Below are positions 24,856 to 32,610 of a stretch of 64,000 nucleotides of DNA, piece by piece. Every line of letters starts with the position of its first letter. Within the stretch, counting starts at the first letter, position 1. Position numbers and translations under genes: made by a program. Under the pieces are notes generated by a model, which saw only the letters and a list, made by a program, of their open reading frames with translations, was not told the DNA's origin and did no database searches. This stretch comes from Psychromonas ossibalaenae ATCC BAA-1528 (GTDB lineage: Bacteria > Pseudomonadota > Gammaproteobacteria > Enterobacterales > Psychromonadaceae). The stretch spans positions 1-64,000 of the forward strand of contig NZ_KB906984.1 in assembly GCF_000381745.1 (NCBI RefSeq), written 5' to 3'.

Positions 24856-25389
24856 TTACACCCCTTGCTTCGCAATCCATGACCTAAAATCACTACCAAC
24901 GCACGATAAGAACTCTTTGCTAGCGTCCTGACTAATAGCGTCATATTTAAAATCTTGTTCGAATACACTTGAGCGTAATGTAATAGAACCAGAATCCATT
25001 AACGCAGTTAAAGCCTTGACTGCAAAGTAACCGTTATTAGGGAACTCGACTGAATAAAAATGAGTCCCACCATCTGGTTCATATTGAGCATTCATATCAG
25101 TGAACATATCCTTTTCACCTCTATGGGAGACAGACCATAACTCCATATTGGTAAACACTTGGTCTGACTCAACTCCCATCTCAACACCTATAGTCATTTC
25201 TTTCATCTCATCAAACCACATCACATGCATGACAGATGACCATTCATCAGCCGAATGCGGGTATTCAATACTTATACTACAAACTTTCCCGTAGAAATCG
25301 TCAACTTCCTCATTGACAACAACTCGCTCAGCAAAGGCAAGGCTAGAACTAATTACAAGACCCGCAGTTAGTAACAACTTAATTTTCAT
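24856..25389 (-). CDS. Exported protein of unknown function
   Basis: 177 residues with a clear Sec signal peptide (MKIKLLLTAGLVISSSLAFA, cleavage after AFA at about 20). The mature part is acidic and beta-rich with two cysteines that could form a disulfide. The ATG follows GAGGAAGACGA. First gene of a two-gene operon divergent from the XRE regulator across a palindromic operator, so probably under its control. No family recognised. Confidence 0.65.
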   Translation of the reverse strand: MKIKLLLTAGLVISSSLAFAERVVVNEEVDDFYGKVCSISIEYPHSADEWSSVMHVMWFDEMKEMTIGVEMGVESDQVFTNMELWSVSHRGEKDMFTDMNAQYEPDGGTHFYSVEFPNNGYFAVKALTALMDSGSITLRSSVFEQDFKYDAISQDASKEFLSCVGSDFRSWIAKQGV

Positions 25390-25412
25390 TCGTCTTCCTC
25401 AAAAATAACAAA

Positions 25413-25447
25413 GTTTCGGAAATCCGAAACATTCAAGCCAATATAAT
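25413..25447. promoter_or_regulatory. Divergent promoter with palindromic operator for the XRE regulator
   Basis: Perfect palindrome GTTTCGGA-AA-TCCGAAAC at 25413-25430. On the plus strand a consensus -10 TATAAT lies at 25442-25447. On the minus strand a TTGAAT -35 (25437-25432) puts the palindrome in the spacer. A repressor bound here would block both the exported-protein operon and the regulator's own gene. Confidence 0.65.
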
Positions 25448-25490
25448 GCTTAGCCTATTGCTCAACAAATCGAATAGTAATAATCGTGAT

Positions 25491-25754
25491 ATGAGCAAGA
25501 ATTTAGTAGGAACTCGCATCAAAGAGTTAAGAAAGGCGCAAGGGTTAACACAAGTAAATCTTGCCACTCAATTCCAATTGAGGGGCTGGGATATGAGTCA
25601 TCAGACTATCGCAAAAATAGAAACAGGCGTTAAACCTGTGAGAGACATCGAGATTGTTCAGCTATCTTTAATCTTAGACGTGCCAGTCGCAGAGATATTT
25701 CAAATATCTGACCTGCAACCTCGCCTACAGAGGTACATAGCCAATAAGCAGTAA
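25491..25754 (+). CDS. XRE-family helix-turn-helix regulator
   Basis: 87 residues from ATG at 25491. An upstream ATG at 25446 overlaps the -10 box and would lie before the transcription start, so it is rejected. Residues about 6-65 are a Cro/C1-type HTH (GTRIKELRKAQGLTQVNLAT, MSHQTIAKIETGVKPVRDIE). Little else is present, so it is a small DNA-binding protein and a likely autorepressor at the adjacent palindrome. A leaderless or weakly initiated mRNA is suggested by the lack of a Shine-Dalgarno. Confidence 0.85.
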   Translation: MSKNLVGTRIKELRKAQGLTQVNLATQFQLRGWDMSHQTIAKIETGVKPVRDIEIVQLSLILDVPVAEIFQISDLQPRLQRYIANKQ

Positions 25755-25800
25755 AAAGGATGATATCGCCCTTGCCGTTTGTTGGTTTTAACAACAAGCA

Positions 25801-27372
25801 CTACATCAATTTGACCATACCGTTGTTTAACATTTCATTTCGAACAATCAATGAAACAGCATCTTTCTTCTTCCTACAAATCTCTATTTCAAAAGTAGTA
25901 TTATCTTTCAATTCAACCGTCACCGTAACTGTGTTTTTATAGTCTGCATGACCATTAAAAAACACCTCTATTCTGCTCACTAGCTTTGAAATGTACGTTC
26001 GAGCTAATGCAATTGATTCTTGGCATTTCTTATCAAAGATATCGGCTTCTAGCTCAATGAGTTTCATATAAACATCGTCGTCGATATCTTCCGCGCTTTT
26101 CTCAAGCTCTAACTTGCTCAAGCCCCTTTTTAAGCTATTGATTTCATTATTCAACTTACCAACACGCTCACTTACCATTGCAGCCAGACTTGGGTCGTTT
26201 TCCATCATATCGAAATAAGTTTGTATTGAACTCTCTTTAGCCTTGATATCAACCAACACACTATTGATTCTATTGTCTACATCAGAGTCGGTTTTATTCA
26301 TATGTGGTTTAAAATCGAACGCTAATACAGAGAAAGCCTTTTCCTCTATGAAATGTAATAGTGCTGACGCTTTGCGCCCCTCTTTACTTGCTCCCCTGCT
26401 ACATACAGGACATTTCAATACATACCTGCCGAATCTATCTCTGTTCTTTACAACTGCGCCATGACAATCACCACAACGAGTAATCCCACCTAACGCGGTT
26501 ATCAATGTTTGACCGAACTTTTGACCACCTCTGCCGAACTTCTCGCGCTGTGATAAAGCAAGTTTCAATTTTGTATACTTTTCATCCGACATCATTTTAG
26601 GGAACATATTCACGATAGTTTCGCCGTTGATATGAAAATCACCGTGTAAGCTCTTATGATGCAACAACGTCGATACGTGAGAACCTAACCACTCTGACGA
26701 CTTTCTAGTAGAACCTTTGTAGCCTTCTTCCTGTAAGACTTTAGCTATGTACCCATACCCATGACCATCTAAGTACAAATCAACCGCTCTATTAACGGCC
26801 TGTTTGTAATAATCATGATAGAAATAGTCTTTCTTTACACTATCCCAATAGTAATAATGTGGAATTTGGTTAAACGGTGTTTTCTCACCTGCCTTAGCGC
26901 GTCTAATCTTCTCACGATATGCGCCTTTGATTTTATGTGATTTCGCGTCTGACTCTTGTTGAGCTAGTGCAAGTTTGACAGTCGTTAGTAAGGAGCTAAC
27001 CAACTCTTTACCCTGAACACCGTCTTTTGTATGTACAGTCACACCACCTTGGCGCATTTGAATTAATGCAAGTGTACCCGCGTCGTTATCTCTAGAAAGT
27101 CTGTCCATATCTTCGACAATGAAAACGTCGCCGTCGTGCTTACCTTTCGCTACATCATCTAGAAACTTTCGTAATTTGCCATGCGTTATGTTGGTTTTCT
27201 TTTTTGACGAACTCGCGTGGGCACTCATACCCGTATCATCGATGATTATCGGATTATCGCAGCCAAGCGACTTAGCACATTCATTAATGAATTTAAGTTG
27301 TCGTTGAACGCCCGTTTTCTCGCTCTTTTTCTGTTCCTCAGTGGAAACCCTGATATAACCGTATGTATTCAT
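25801..27372 (-). CDS. Large serine recombinase (integrase of the element)
   Basis: 523 residues. N-terminal catalytic domain with the nucleophile Ser10 (YGYIRVSTEEQ), VEDMDRLSRD and the long helix containing the LALAQQESDAKSHKIKGA region. A recombinase domain follows (PFNQIPHYYYW, VNRAVDLYLDGHGYGYIAKV), then a zinc ribbon (CGDC ... CPVC) and a coiled-coil plus C-terminal tail. The ATG lies 44 bases from the attR crossover, reading inward, which is the usual position for an integrase. It should catalyse attP x attB recombination. Excision would need a directionality factor, not identified here. Confidence 0.95.
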   Translation of the reverse strand: MNTYGYIRVSTEEQKKSEKTGVQRQLKFINECAKSLGCDNPIIIDDTGMSAHASSSKKKTNITHGKLRKFLDDVAKGKHDGDVFIVEDMDRLSRDNDAGTLALIQMRQGGVTVHTKDGVQGKELVSSLLTTVKLALAQQESDAKSHKIKGAYREKIRRAKAGEKTPFNQIPHYYYWDSVKKDYFYHDYYKQAVNRAVDLYLDGHGYGYIAKVLQEEGYKGSTRKSSEWLGSHVSTLLHHKSLHGDFHINGETIVNMFPKMMSDEKYTKLKLALSQREKFGRGGQKFGQTLITALGGITRCGDCHGAVVKNRDRFGRYVLKCPVCSRGASKEGRKASALLHFIEEKAFSVLAFDFKPHMNKTDSDVDNRINSVLVDIKAKESSIQTYFDMMENDPSLAAMVSERVGKLNNEINSLKRGLSKLELEKSAEDIDDDVYMKLIELEADIFDKKCQESIALARTYISKLVSRIEVFFNGHADYKNTVTVTVELKDNTTFEIEICRKKKDAVSLIVRNEMLNNGMVKLM

Positions 27373-27395
27373 AGAACCTCACAAATCAATTAGGC

Positions 27396-27437
27396 ATATC
27401 TTACCATACACTTGCGATCAGGCGGTGATGATGCCTG
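27396..27437. other. attR, right boundary of the integrated element
   Basis: Element sequence (CTTACCATACACTTGC) meets carboxypeptidase codons (TCAGGCGGTGATGATG) at GA 27416-27417. Joined to the left end it gives ACTTGC-GA-GCAAGT, a perfect 6-bp dyad around the dinucleotide. Symmetry continues outward (CATAT...TTA on both arms; 14 of 21 positions per arm). Confidence 0.8.
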
Positions 27438-28822
27438 CAGGCGGTAATGAATCACGATCTGACGCAATGGCTGAACTGTCCCTGCATATCCATCAGTTAG
27501 CAACCGCTCCGCATCTTGGCGAGCTGTTTGATAAGGCGGCATCAGAAACTCTCAACCAGATTGAATCGGCAAGTCTGCGGGAAATGAAAAGTCAGTGGCA
27601 GCAGTCAACTGTGCTGCCCGATGACTTAGTACAGGCGCAGTCATTAGCCGGTTCTAAATGCGAACACGCCTGGCGCACGCAGCGCGGCGCTAATGACTGG
27701 CAGGGTTTTGCACAAAACTTTAAAGAGGTGGTAAATTTATCTCAACAAGAAGCACAGATCAGAGCCGATGCTTCCGATAAAACACCCTATGATGCCATGC
27801 TGGATCTCTATGAACCCGGAGTTTCATGTCAGCAGCTTGATGATATTTTCGATAACTTAAAAAGCTGGCTGCCGCAGTTAACTCAGCAGGTGCAGCAGAA
27901 ACAAGCATCGGAAACCTTTCTGAAACCCACTGAAGTATATGCAGCTGAGCAGCAGAAGTGGCTGGGTTTAGATGTTATGAAACTGCTTGATTTTGATTTT
28001 AATCACGGACGTTTAGATATCAGTTCACACCCGTTCTGCGGCGGGGTAAGTCAGGATGTACGTATTACCACTCGTTATGATGAAGCTGATTTTGTACAGT
28101 CACTAATGGGCATTGTCCATGAAACCGGCCATGCCCGTTACGAACAGGGACTGCCCGATTCATTAAAAGGTCTGCCCGTTGGTCAGGCGCGTTCCATGGG
28201 GATCCATGAGTCACAAAGCCTGTTTTTTGAAATGCAGTTAGGACGCAGCAGTGAATTTATTAACCAGCTGGTACCACTGGCATTAAAGCATTTTCCTAAT
28301 AATAATCCGGCGGTATTTGACCCCGCCAATCTGCAGAAAATTTATACCCGTGTGGCACCGGGCCTGATTCGCGTTGATGCCGATGAAATCACCTATCCCG
28401 CGCATGTTATTTTACGTTATGAAATTGAACGCGACTTAATGAACGGAAAAATCGGCTGTCAGGATATCCCGGAATTATGGGATGTTAAAATGCAGCAGTA
28501 TTTAGGGATTTCTACAGCAGGTAATTATAAAGACGGCTGTATGCAGGATATTCACTGGACTGATGGTTCATTCGGTTATTTTCCAAGTTATACATTAGGC
28601 GCGATGTATGCGGCACAATTTATGGCATCAATGCACAAAGAGGTGGATGTAGCCGCATGTATTTCCACTAAGTCGTTAGGCCCGATTTTCAACTGGCTGC
28701 AGAATAACATCTGGAGCAAAGCAAGTTCATTAACAACCAGTGAATTAGTTAAACAGGCAAGCGGTGAAGCATTGAATGCAGCCCACTTTAAAAAACACCT
28801 CGAGCAGAGATACTTGGGCTGA
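27425..28822 (+). pseudogene. 3' part of M32 (Taq-type) metallocarboxypeptidase gene
   Basis: Carboxypeptidase codons start at 27416 (Asp-Gln-Ala-Val-Met-Met-Pro-Ala-Gly-Gly). The first possible in-frame starts are GTG 27425 and ATG 27428/27431, preceded by AGGCGG. The zinc and catalytic motif HETGH (IVHETGHARYEQ) and the family motif HESQSLFFE are intact, so only about 26 N-terminal residues are lost to the insertion. The enzyme trims C-terminal residues from peptides in the cytoplasm. A truncated product could be made if a promoter inside the element reads out, but none is evident. Confidence 0.88.
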
Positions 28823-28844
28823 TTAACCGCTCATGTTTTTATTT

Positions 28845-28874
28845 ATACGTGCAGTCGTCATATGCTGCACGTAT
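28845..28874. terminator. Stem-loop between convergent genes
   Basis: Perfect 10-bp stem ATACGTGCAG/CTGCACGTAT with a 10-base loop and no strong T-run on either side. It separates the carboxypeptidase gene from the convergent aldehyde dehydrogenase operon. Confidence 0.55.
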
Positions 28875-28882
28875 GAACAAGA

Positions 28883-30427
28883 CTAAATATTTTCAGGTAA
28901 TTCAAAACTAATGCCCTGCGCCAGAGGCAGTTCACTACCGTAATTAATAGTATTCGTGCAGCGGCGCATGTAATTTTTCCAGGCATCAGAGCCGCTTTCC
29001 CGGCCGCCGCCGGTGTCTTTTTCTCCGCCGAAAGCGCCTCCTATCTCCGCACCGGAAGTACCTATATTGACATTAGCAATGCCGCAGTCCGAACCTTTAG
29101 CACTTAAAAACAGCTCGGCTTCGCTGATATCCCGGGTAAAAATCGCTGATGATAAACCTTGATCGACGCTGTTCTGCTCTTTTACTGCCTGTTCTAAACA
29201 GTGATAGCTATGAATGTATAATAAAGGCGCAAAAGTTTCCTTCTGTACAATCTCCGCCTGCGCATCTATTTCAATAATAGCAGGAGTAATATAAAAACCT
29301 TTTTTATCAGTGACAACCTGACCTCCCGCCAGCAGTTTCCCCCCTTGTGCGACAGCCGCCTTAATGCTCGCCAGCATTACATCGACGGCCTGCTGATTAA
29401 TCACCGGCCCCATTAAATTCTGCTGGTCAAAGGGATCGCCTATTTTAACCGTGGCGTAAACCGCCTGCAGTTTAGTTATTATATTTTCCTTAATCGTCTG
29501 TTCAACAAAAAGTCGTCTCAGTGTAGTGCAGCGCTGTCCGCTGGTACCTAAAGCAGAAAAAGTGATCGCCCTGACTGCCAGCTCTAAGTCAGCACTGGGG
29601 CAGAGAATCATCGCATTGTTGCCGCCGAGTTCCAGCAGCGAACGCCCCATTCTGGCAGCCACTCTGGTTCCTACTGCCCGCCCCATTGCGCAGGATCCCG
29701 TGGCAGAGACTAAAGCAATATTCTTGTTGTCGACCAGCATTTCCACCTGTGGTTTTCCGCCGAATACAACACTGCTAAGCGCACGATTACCGCCGAATTC
29801 ATCAATCGCCGCCAGCAGCAGAGCGTGACAGGCTAAAGCACTTAACGGACACTGACTCGATGGTTTCCAGATTAAACTATTACCACAGACTAATGCCAGT
29901 GCGGCGTTCCAGCCCCAAACCGCCATCGGGAAATTAAACGCAGTGATCACCAGCACCGGCCCTATCGGGTGCCACTGTTCCATCATACGGTGATTAACCC
30001 TTTCTGTTGCTATGGTTAAGCCATAAAGCTGTCTGGATAAACCCACTGCGAAATCACAAACATCAATCAGTTCCTGCACTTCGCCAAGACTTTCCTGTAG
30101 AGGTTTACCCGCTTCTAAAGTAATAATGCGCGCCAGAGGCTCCTTGAACTTCCGCAGCTGCCCGGCAAACAAACGTACTAATTCACCTCGTTTCGGCGCA
30201 GGTACGCTCGACCACTGCTGGTATGCCTGGCGGGCACTTTCCACCACAATATTGATCTGTTTCTGAGCTGCAGTTTCAATACAAGCAAACACTAAACCAT
30301 CGTTGGGGGAAACCACTTCAACAGCCCCGCTGCCGGCGAAACGAGTTTCTCCAATATAAGCACAGCCATAGTGATTATTTTTATCATAAAGGCCGGGAAG
30401 AACCGACTCAAAAGGAATATCCTGCAT
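28883..30427 (-). CDS. ALDH7-type aldehyde dehydrogenase, probable 2-aminoadipate-6-semialdehyde dehydrogenase
   Basis: 514 residues from ATG at 30427 (GAGG upstream). NAD(P) aldehyde dehydrogenase with LELGGNNA (general base Glu), GTSGQRCTT (catalytic Cys) and the antiquitin-type C-terminus (GGEKDTGGGRESGSDAWKNY then MRRCT), which separates ALDH7 from other ALDHs. It oxidises 2-aminoadipate semialdehyde to 2-aminoadipate in lysine breakdown. Third gene of a lysine-catabolic operon after a saccharopine-dehydrogenase-family gene and a DUF1338 gene, which supports the specificity. Confidence 0.88.
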   Translation of the reverse strand: MQDIPFESVLPGLYDKNNHYGCAYIGETRFAGSGAVEVVSPNDGLVFACIETAAQKQINIVVESARQAYQQWSSVPAPKRGELVRLFAGQLRKFKEPLARIITLEAGKPLQESLGEVQELIDVCDFAVGLSRQLYGLTIATERVNHRMMEQWHPIGPVLVITAFNFPMAVWGWNAALALVCGNSLIWKPSSQCPLSALACHALLLAAIDEFGGNRALSSVVFGGKPQVEMLVDNKNIALVSATGSCAMGRAVGTRVAARMGRSLLELGGNNAMILCPSADLELAVRAITFSALGTSGQRCTTLRRLFVEQTIKENIITKLQAVYATVKIGDPFDQQNLMGPVINQQAVDVMLASIKAAVAQGGKLLAGGQVVTDKKGFYITPAIIEIDAQAEIVQKETFAPLLYIHSYHCLEQAVKEQNSVDQGLSSAIFTRDISEAELFLSAKGSDCGIANVNIGTSGAEIGGAFGGEKDTGGGRESGSDAWKNYMRRCTNTINYGSELPLAQGISFELPENI

Positions 30428-30441
30428 AATAACCACCTCGT

Positions 30442-31536
30442 TTATATTGGATTACAAATACCTAATTCAGCTTCACGATAGGATTTGGCAAACTCATTAT
30501 TTAAAAAGGATTCAATATCTAATACTTCCTGTTCAACAAAACCTGTCCGCAGCACTTTACTGTGCAGCATTAAATCGACTGTTGTTACGGCGGCAGTGGC
30601 TGTGGCTATCTGAATCGCACTTTGATCGATAGTATGATGAAGTAGAAATGTACGGCTCCGCTGCTGCAGTTTCTGCCCGGCATACCCTGTTGCTACCACC
30701 GAAATCAAGACTAAATCCTGGCTGGTAGTGGCCACTGAACTTTCTAGAATATCCATCAGCATCCGCCTTCGGTCCCCTTCTTCACCTAAGCGTAAATCAT
30801 TAAAAAGAAAACGCATTAAGCTGCAGTGTCCGGGATAACGAATCGTTTTATAGGTCAGTTCACGTACTTTTCCGTCAAGTGTCTGACATAAATTAGCCAG
30901 GCCGCCGGAAGTATTAAAAGCTTCATAGGTCACACCAGAAACAGAAAACTCTTCACGTCCTTCAAGAGGTTCGATCAGGGTGATTTTGTTGTTTTTTATT
31001 GCTTCGCAGGGATTGGCATATTCATTCACCAGCCCTTCCGTATTCCAGGTCAAGTTGTACATCATCTGATTAGAGGGAAATTCAGGCAGTGCACCGACCC
31101 GTAGTTTTAAGCTGTCCAGTTGTTCGAATTTTTGGGCAAAACTGTAGGCAAGAATACCGATAAAACCGGGAGCCAAACCGCACTGAGGCATAAAGACCTG
31201 ACCTTTCACCGCCTGACGGGCAATGGTTTTTATTGCCTCAGTGCAGCGCACATCTTCAGTGAGATCAAAATAACTGCAGCCGCTTTCCAGGGCGGCCTGC
31301 GCAACATAGGGATTATCATTAAAACTCAGCGCTGATATCACCGCATCCTGATCCTTGAGCAGCGAAGAATAATCATGATTAGTAATCAGACGGCAGGGGA
31401 AAAAATCGCCATGCTCCTGCACGGCGGCCGGGTTAATATCAGCCCCTAATACTTGATAATTTTTATCTGCGGCTAATATCCCGGCAATGCTGCTGCCGAT
31501 CCGTCCTAGTCCCAGTACTACAATACGTTTAATCAT
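30442..31536 (-). CDS. Saccharopine/lysine-6-dehydrogenase family protein
   Basis: 364 residues from ATG at 31536, where GGAGG lies six bases upstream; a frame running further upstream overlaps the previous gene. The N-terminal Rossmann fold has VVLGLGRIGSSIA. The C-terminal domain is of the saccharopine dehydrogenase type (LWNTEGLVNEYANP-like, GLANLCQTLDGKVRELTYKT, RYPGH). By length and context it is either an L-glutamate-forming saccharopine dehydrogenase or, more likely, a lysine 6-dehydrogenase delivering aminoadipate semialdehyde to the ALDH next door. Its start overlaps the preceding gene's stop by 8 bases, so the genes are translationally coupled. Confidence 0.82.
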   Translation of the reverse strand: MIKRIVVLGLGRIGSSIAGILAADKNYQVLGADINPAAVQEHGDFFPCRLITNHDYSSLLKDQDAVISALSFNDNPYVAQAALESGCSYFDLTEDVRCTEAIKTIARQAVKGQVFMPQCGLAPGFIGILAYSFAQKFEQLDSLKLRVGALPEFPSNQMMYNLTWNTEGLVNEYANPCEAIKNNKITLIEPLEGREEFSVSGVTYEAFNTSGGLANLCQTLDGKVRELTYKTIRYPGHCSLMRFLFNDLRLGEEGDRRRMLMDILESSVATTSQDLVLISVVATGYAGQKLQQRSRTFLLHHTIDQSAIQIATATAAVTTVDLMLHSKVLRTGFVEQEVLDIESFLNNEFAKSYREAELGICNPI

Positions 31537-32332
31537 TAGAGCCTCCAATATTTGTTGACTCGAAAATTTTATCCGCACTGCCGGGTACAAAACCTTGAAA
31601 CAGCTGCCCGTCCGCCTGTTTAAAACGCTGTGCAAATTCATAATAACAAGTTGTTATGCGCTGCTTTCCAGCATCCTCAAACTCAACCTCACACAGATCA
31701 GCCATCGTTGACGCTTGAATTAACAAATCATCTGCACTGCCTTTGATCACACCACCGGCACTGTTGAGCTGATAACCCTGTTGTTGTAATAAATCCACCA
31801 CCTGTGAAAGCTGCCGGTATTTCTTAAAATGATTTACAAACAGCGTAAAATGATTTGCCCGCAGTCCCCATACTGACAGCCAGGCAGCATATTCTGATTC
31901 TTCAAGCAGTGTTAGATAATCAGCATAATCTGGTAACTGCCAGATTCGTCCGGCATGTAGATCTATACAAGCTTCCGTGGTTATCTGCTCCAGCAGCTTA
32001 TTAATAATATTCTGTGCCCCGACTGACAATTCACTGCGCAGCAGTTCACTGATAAATATCTTAGTTGCAGACTGAGGGTGTATATAACAGCGGGCATCGA
32101 GCTTTTTCTTCGCAAAATGATAGCTATCGAGGTGTCGATACCCTAATGCAAAAATTTCTTTTTCTAAATAATCAATAGATATTGGGCTGTCTGCGAAGGT
32201 TCTAAATGCGATATGGTCGTTAACTAACGGCTCGCCCTCTTCAGCAAATAAGCGCTGAATAGCTGAAGCCTGTGGACTGATAGCACTATACTGCTGCCAC
32301 AGAGGTGAAAAAAAATCATTCAATACAGTCAT
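31529..32332 (-). CDS. DUF1338 protein, probable 2-oxoadipate dioxygenase/decarboxylase
   Basis: 267 residues from ATG at 32332 (GGGAG five bases upstream). Family features: NDHIAFRTFADSPI, GYRHLDSYHFAKKKLDARCY and FISELL; a His / Glu metal site of the VOC type is expected. DUF1338 proteins such as Pseudomonas HglS convert 2-oxoadipate to 2-hydroxyglutarate using Fe(II) and O2. First gene of the lysine operon, and its product would act after the ALDH plus a transaminase encoded elsewhere. Confidence 0.82.
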   Translation of the reverse strand: MTVLNDFFSPLWQQYSAISPQASAIQRLFAEEGEPLVNDHIAFRTFADSPISIDYLEKEIFALGYRHLDSYHFAKKKLDARCYIHPQSATKIFISELLRSELSVGAQNIINKLLEQITTEACIDLHAGRIWQLPDYADYLTLLEESEYAAWLSVWGLRANHFTLFVNHFKKYRQLSQVVDLLQQQGYQLNSAGGVIKGSADDLLIQASTMADLCEVEFEDAGKQRITTCYYEFAQRFKQADGQLFQGFVPGSADKIFESTNIGGSND

Positions 32333-32610
32333 AAACTCTCCCGATAGCGCATCGCTTTGGTAATGAATAAAAGGAATAAATTCCTGCGGGCAGTGAATGG
32401 AGAAATACTTAACTAATCGGACAGTTATTAACAAGATAGGTGACAACAGTGCCTTTATCCAGAAACAGACCCGGCTCAAACACGCTGCAAAATCGGATTT
32501 TAAGGCTGAAAGCACTCAATTTGACATAGGCAATCCGTTTACTAAGCTGAAAAATACACTTGCGGACGGTTTTGACCAACACTTATATCGGCCGTTATTT
32601 AGGAGGTCAT

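Larger units (their letters stand above)
12582..27415. mobile_element. 14.8-kb integrated element with large serine recombinase; candidate phage satellite
   Basis: Bounded by attL (GA at 12580-12581) and attR (GA at 27416-27417) inside one interrupted M32 carboxypeptidase gene. It encodes a 523-residue large serine recombinase reading inward from the right end, a second small serine recombinase, an XRE regulator, a T4 gp23-like capsid protein, a TPR-DUF2971 protein, two exported proteins, eight tightly packed unknown genes, and a 1.2-kb non-coding hairpin region. No recognisable portal, terminase, tail, lysis or conjugation gene was found, arguing against a prophage or conjugative element. 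Its size, integrase type and lone capsid gene suggest a phage-parasitic satellite; that label is inference. Confidence 0.85.

Noticed and set aside
25446-25490. Upstream start of the XRE regulator
   Set aside because: Its ATG overlaps the TATAAT box and lies before the predicted transcription start.
12582-27415. Interpretation as an intact prophage
   Set aside because: Only one structural gene (capsid) is recognisable; no portal, terminase, tail or lysis genes were found, and 14.8 kb is too small for a T4-type phage.
12582-27415. Interpretation as an integrative conjugative element or integrated plasmid
   Set aside because: No relaxase, type IV secretion, coupling protein or recognisable plasmid Rep protein was seen.
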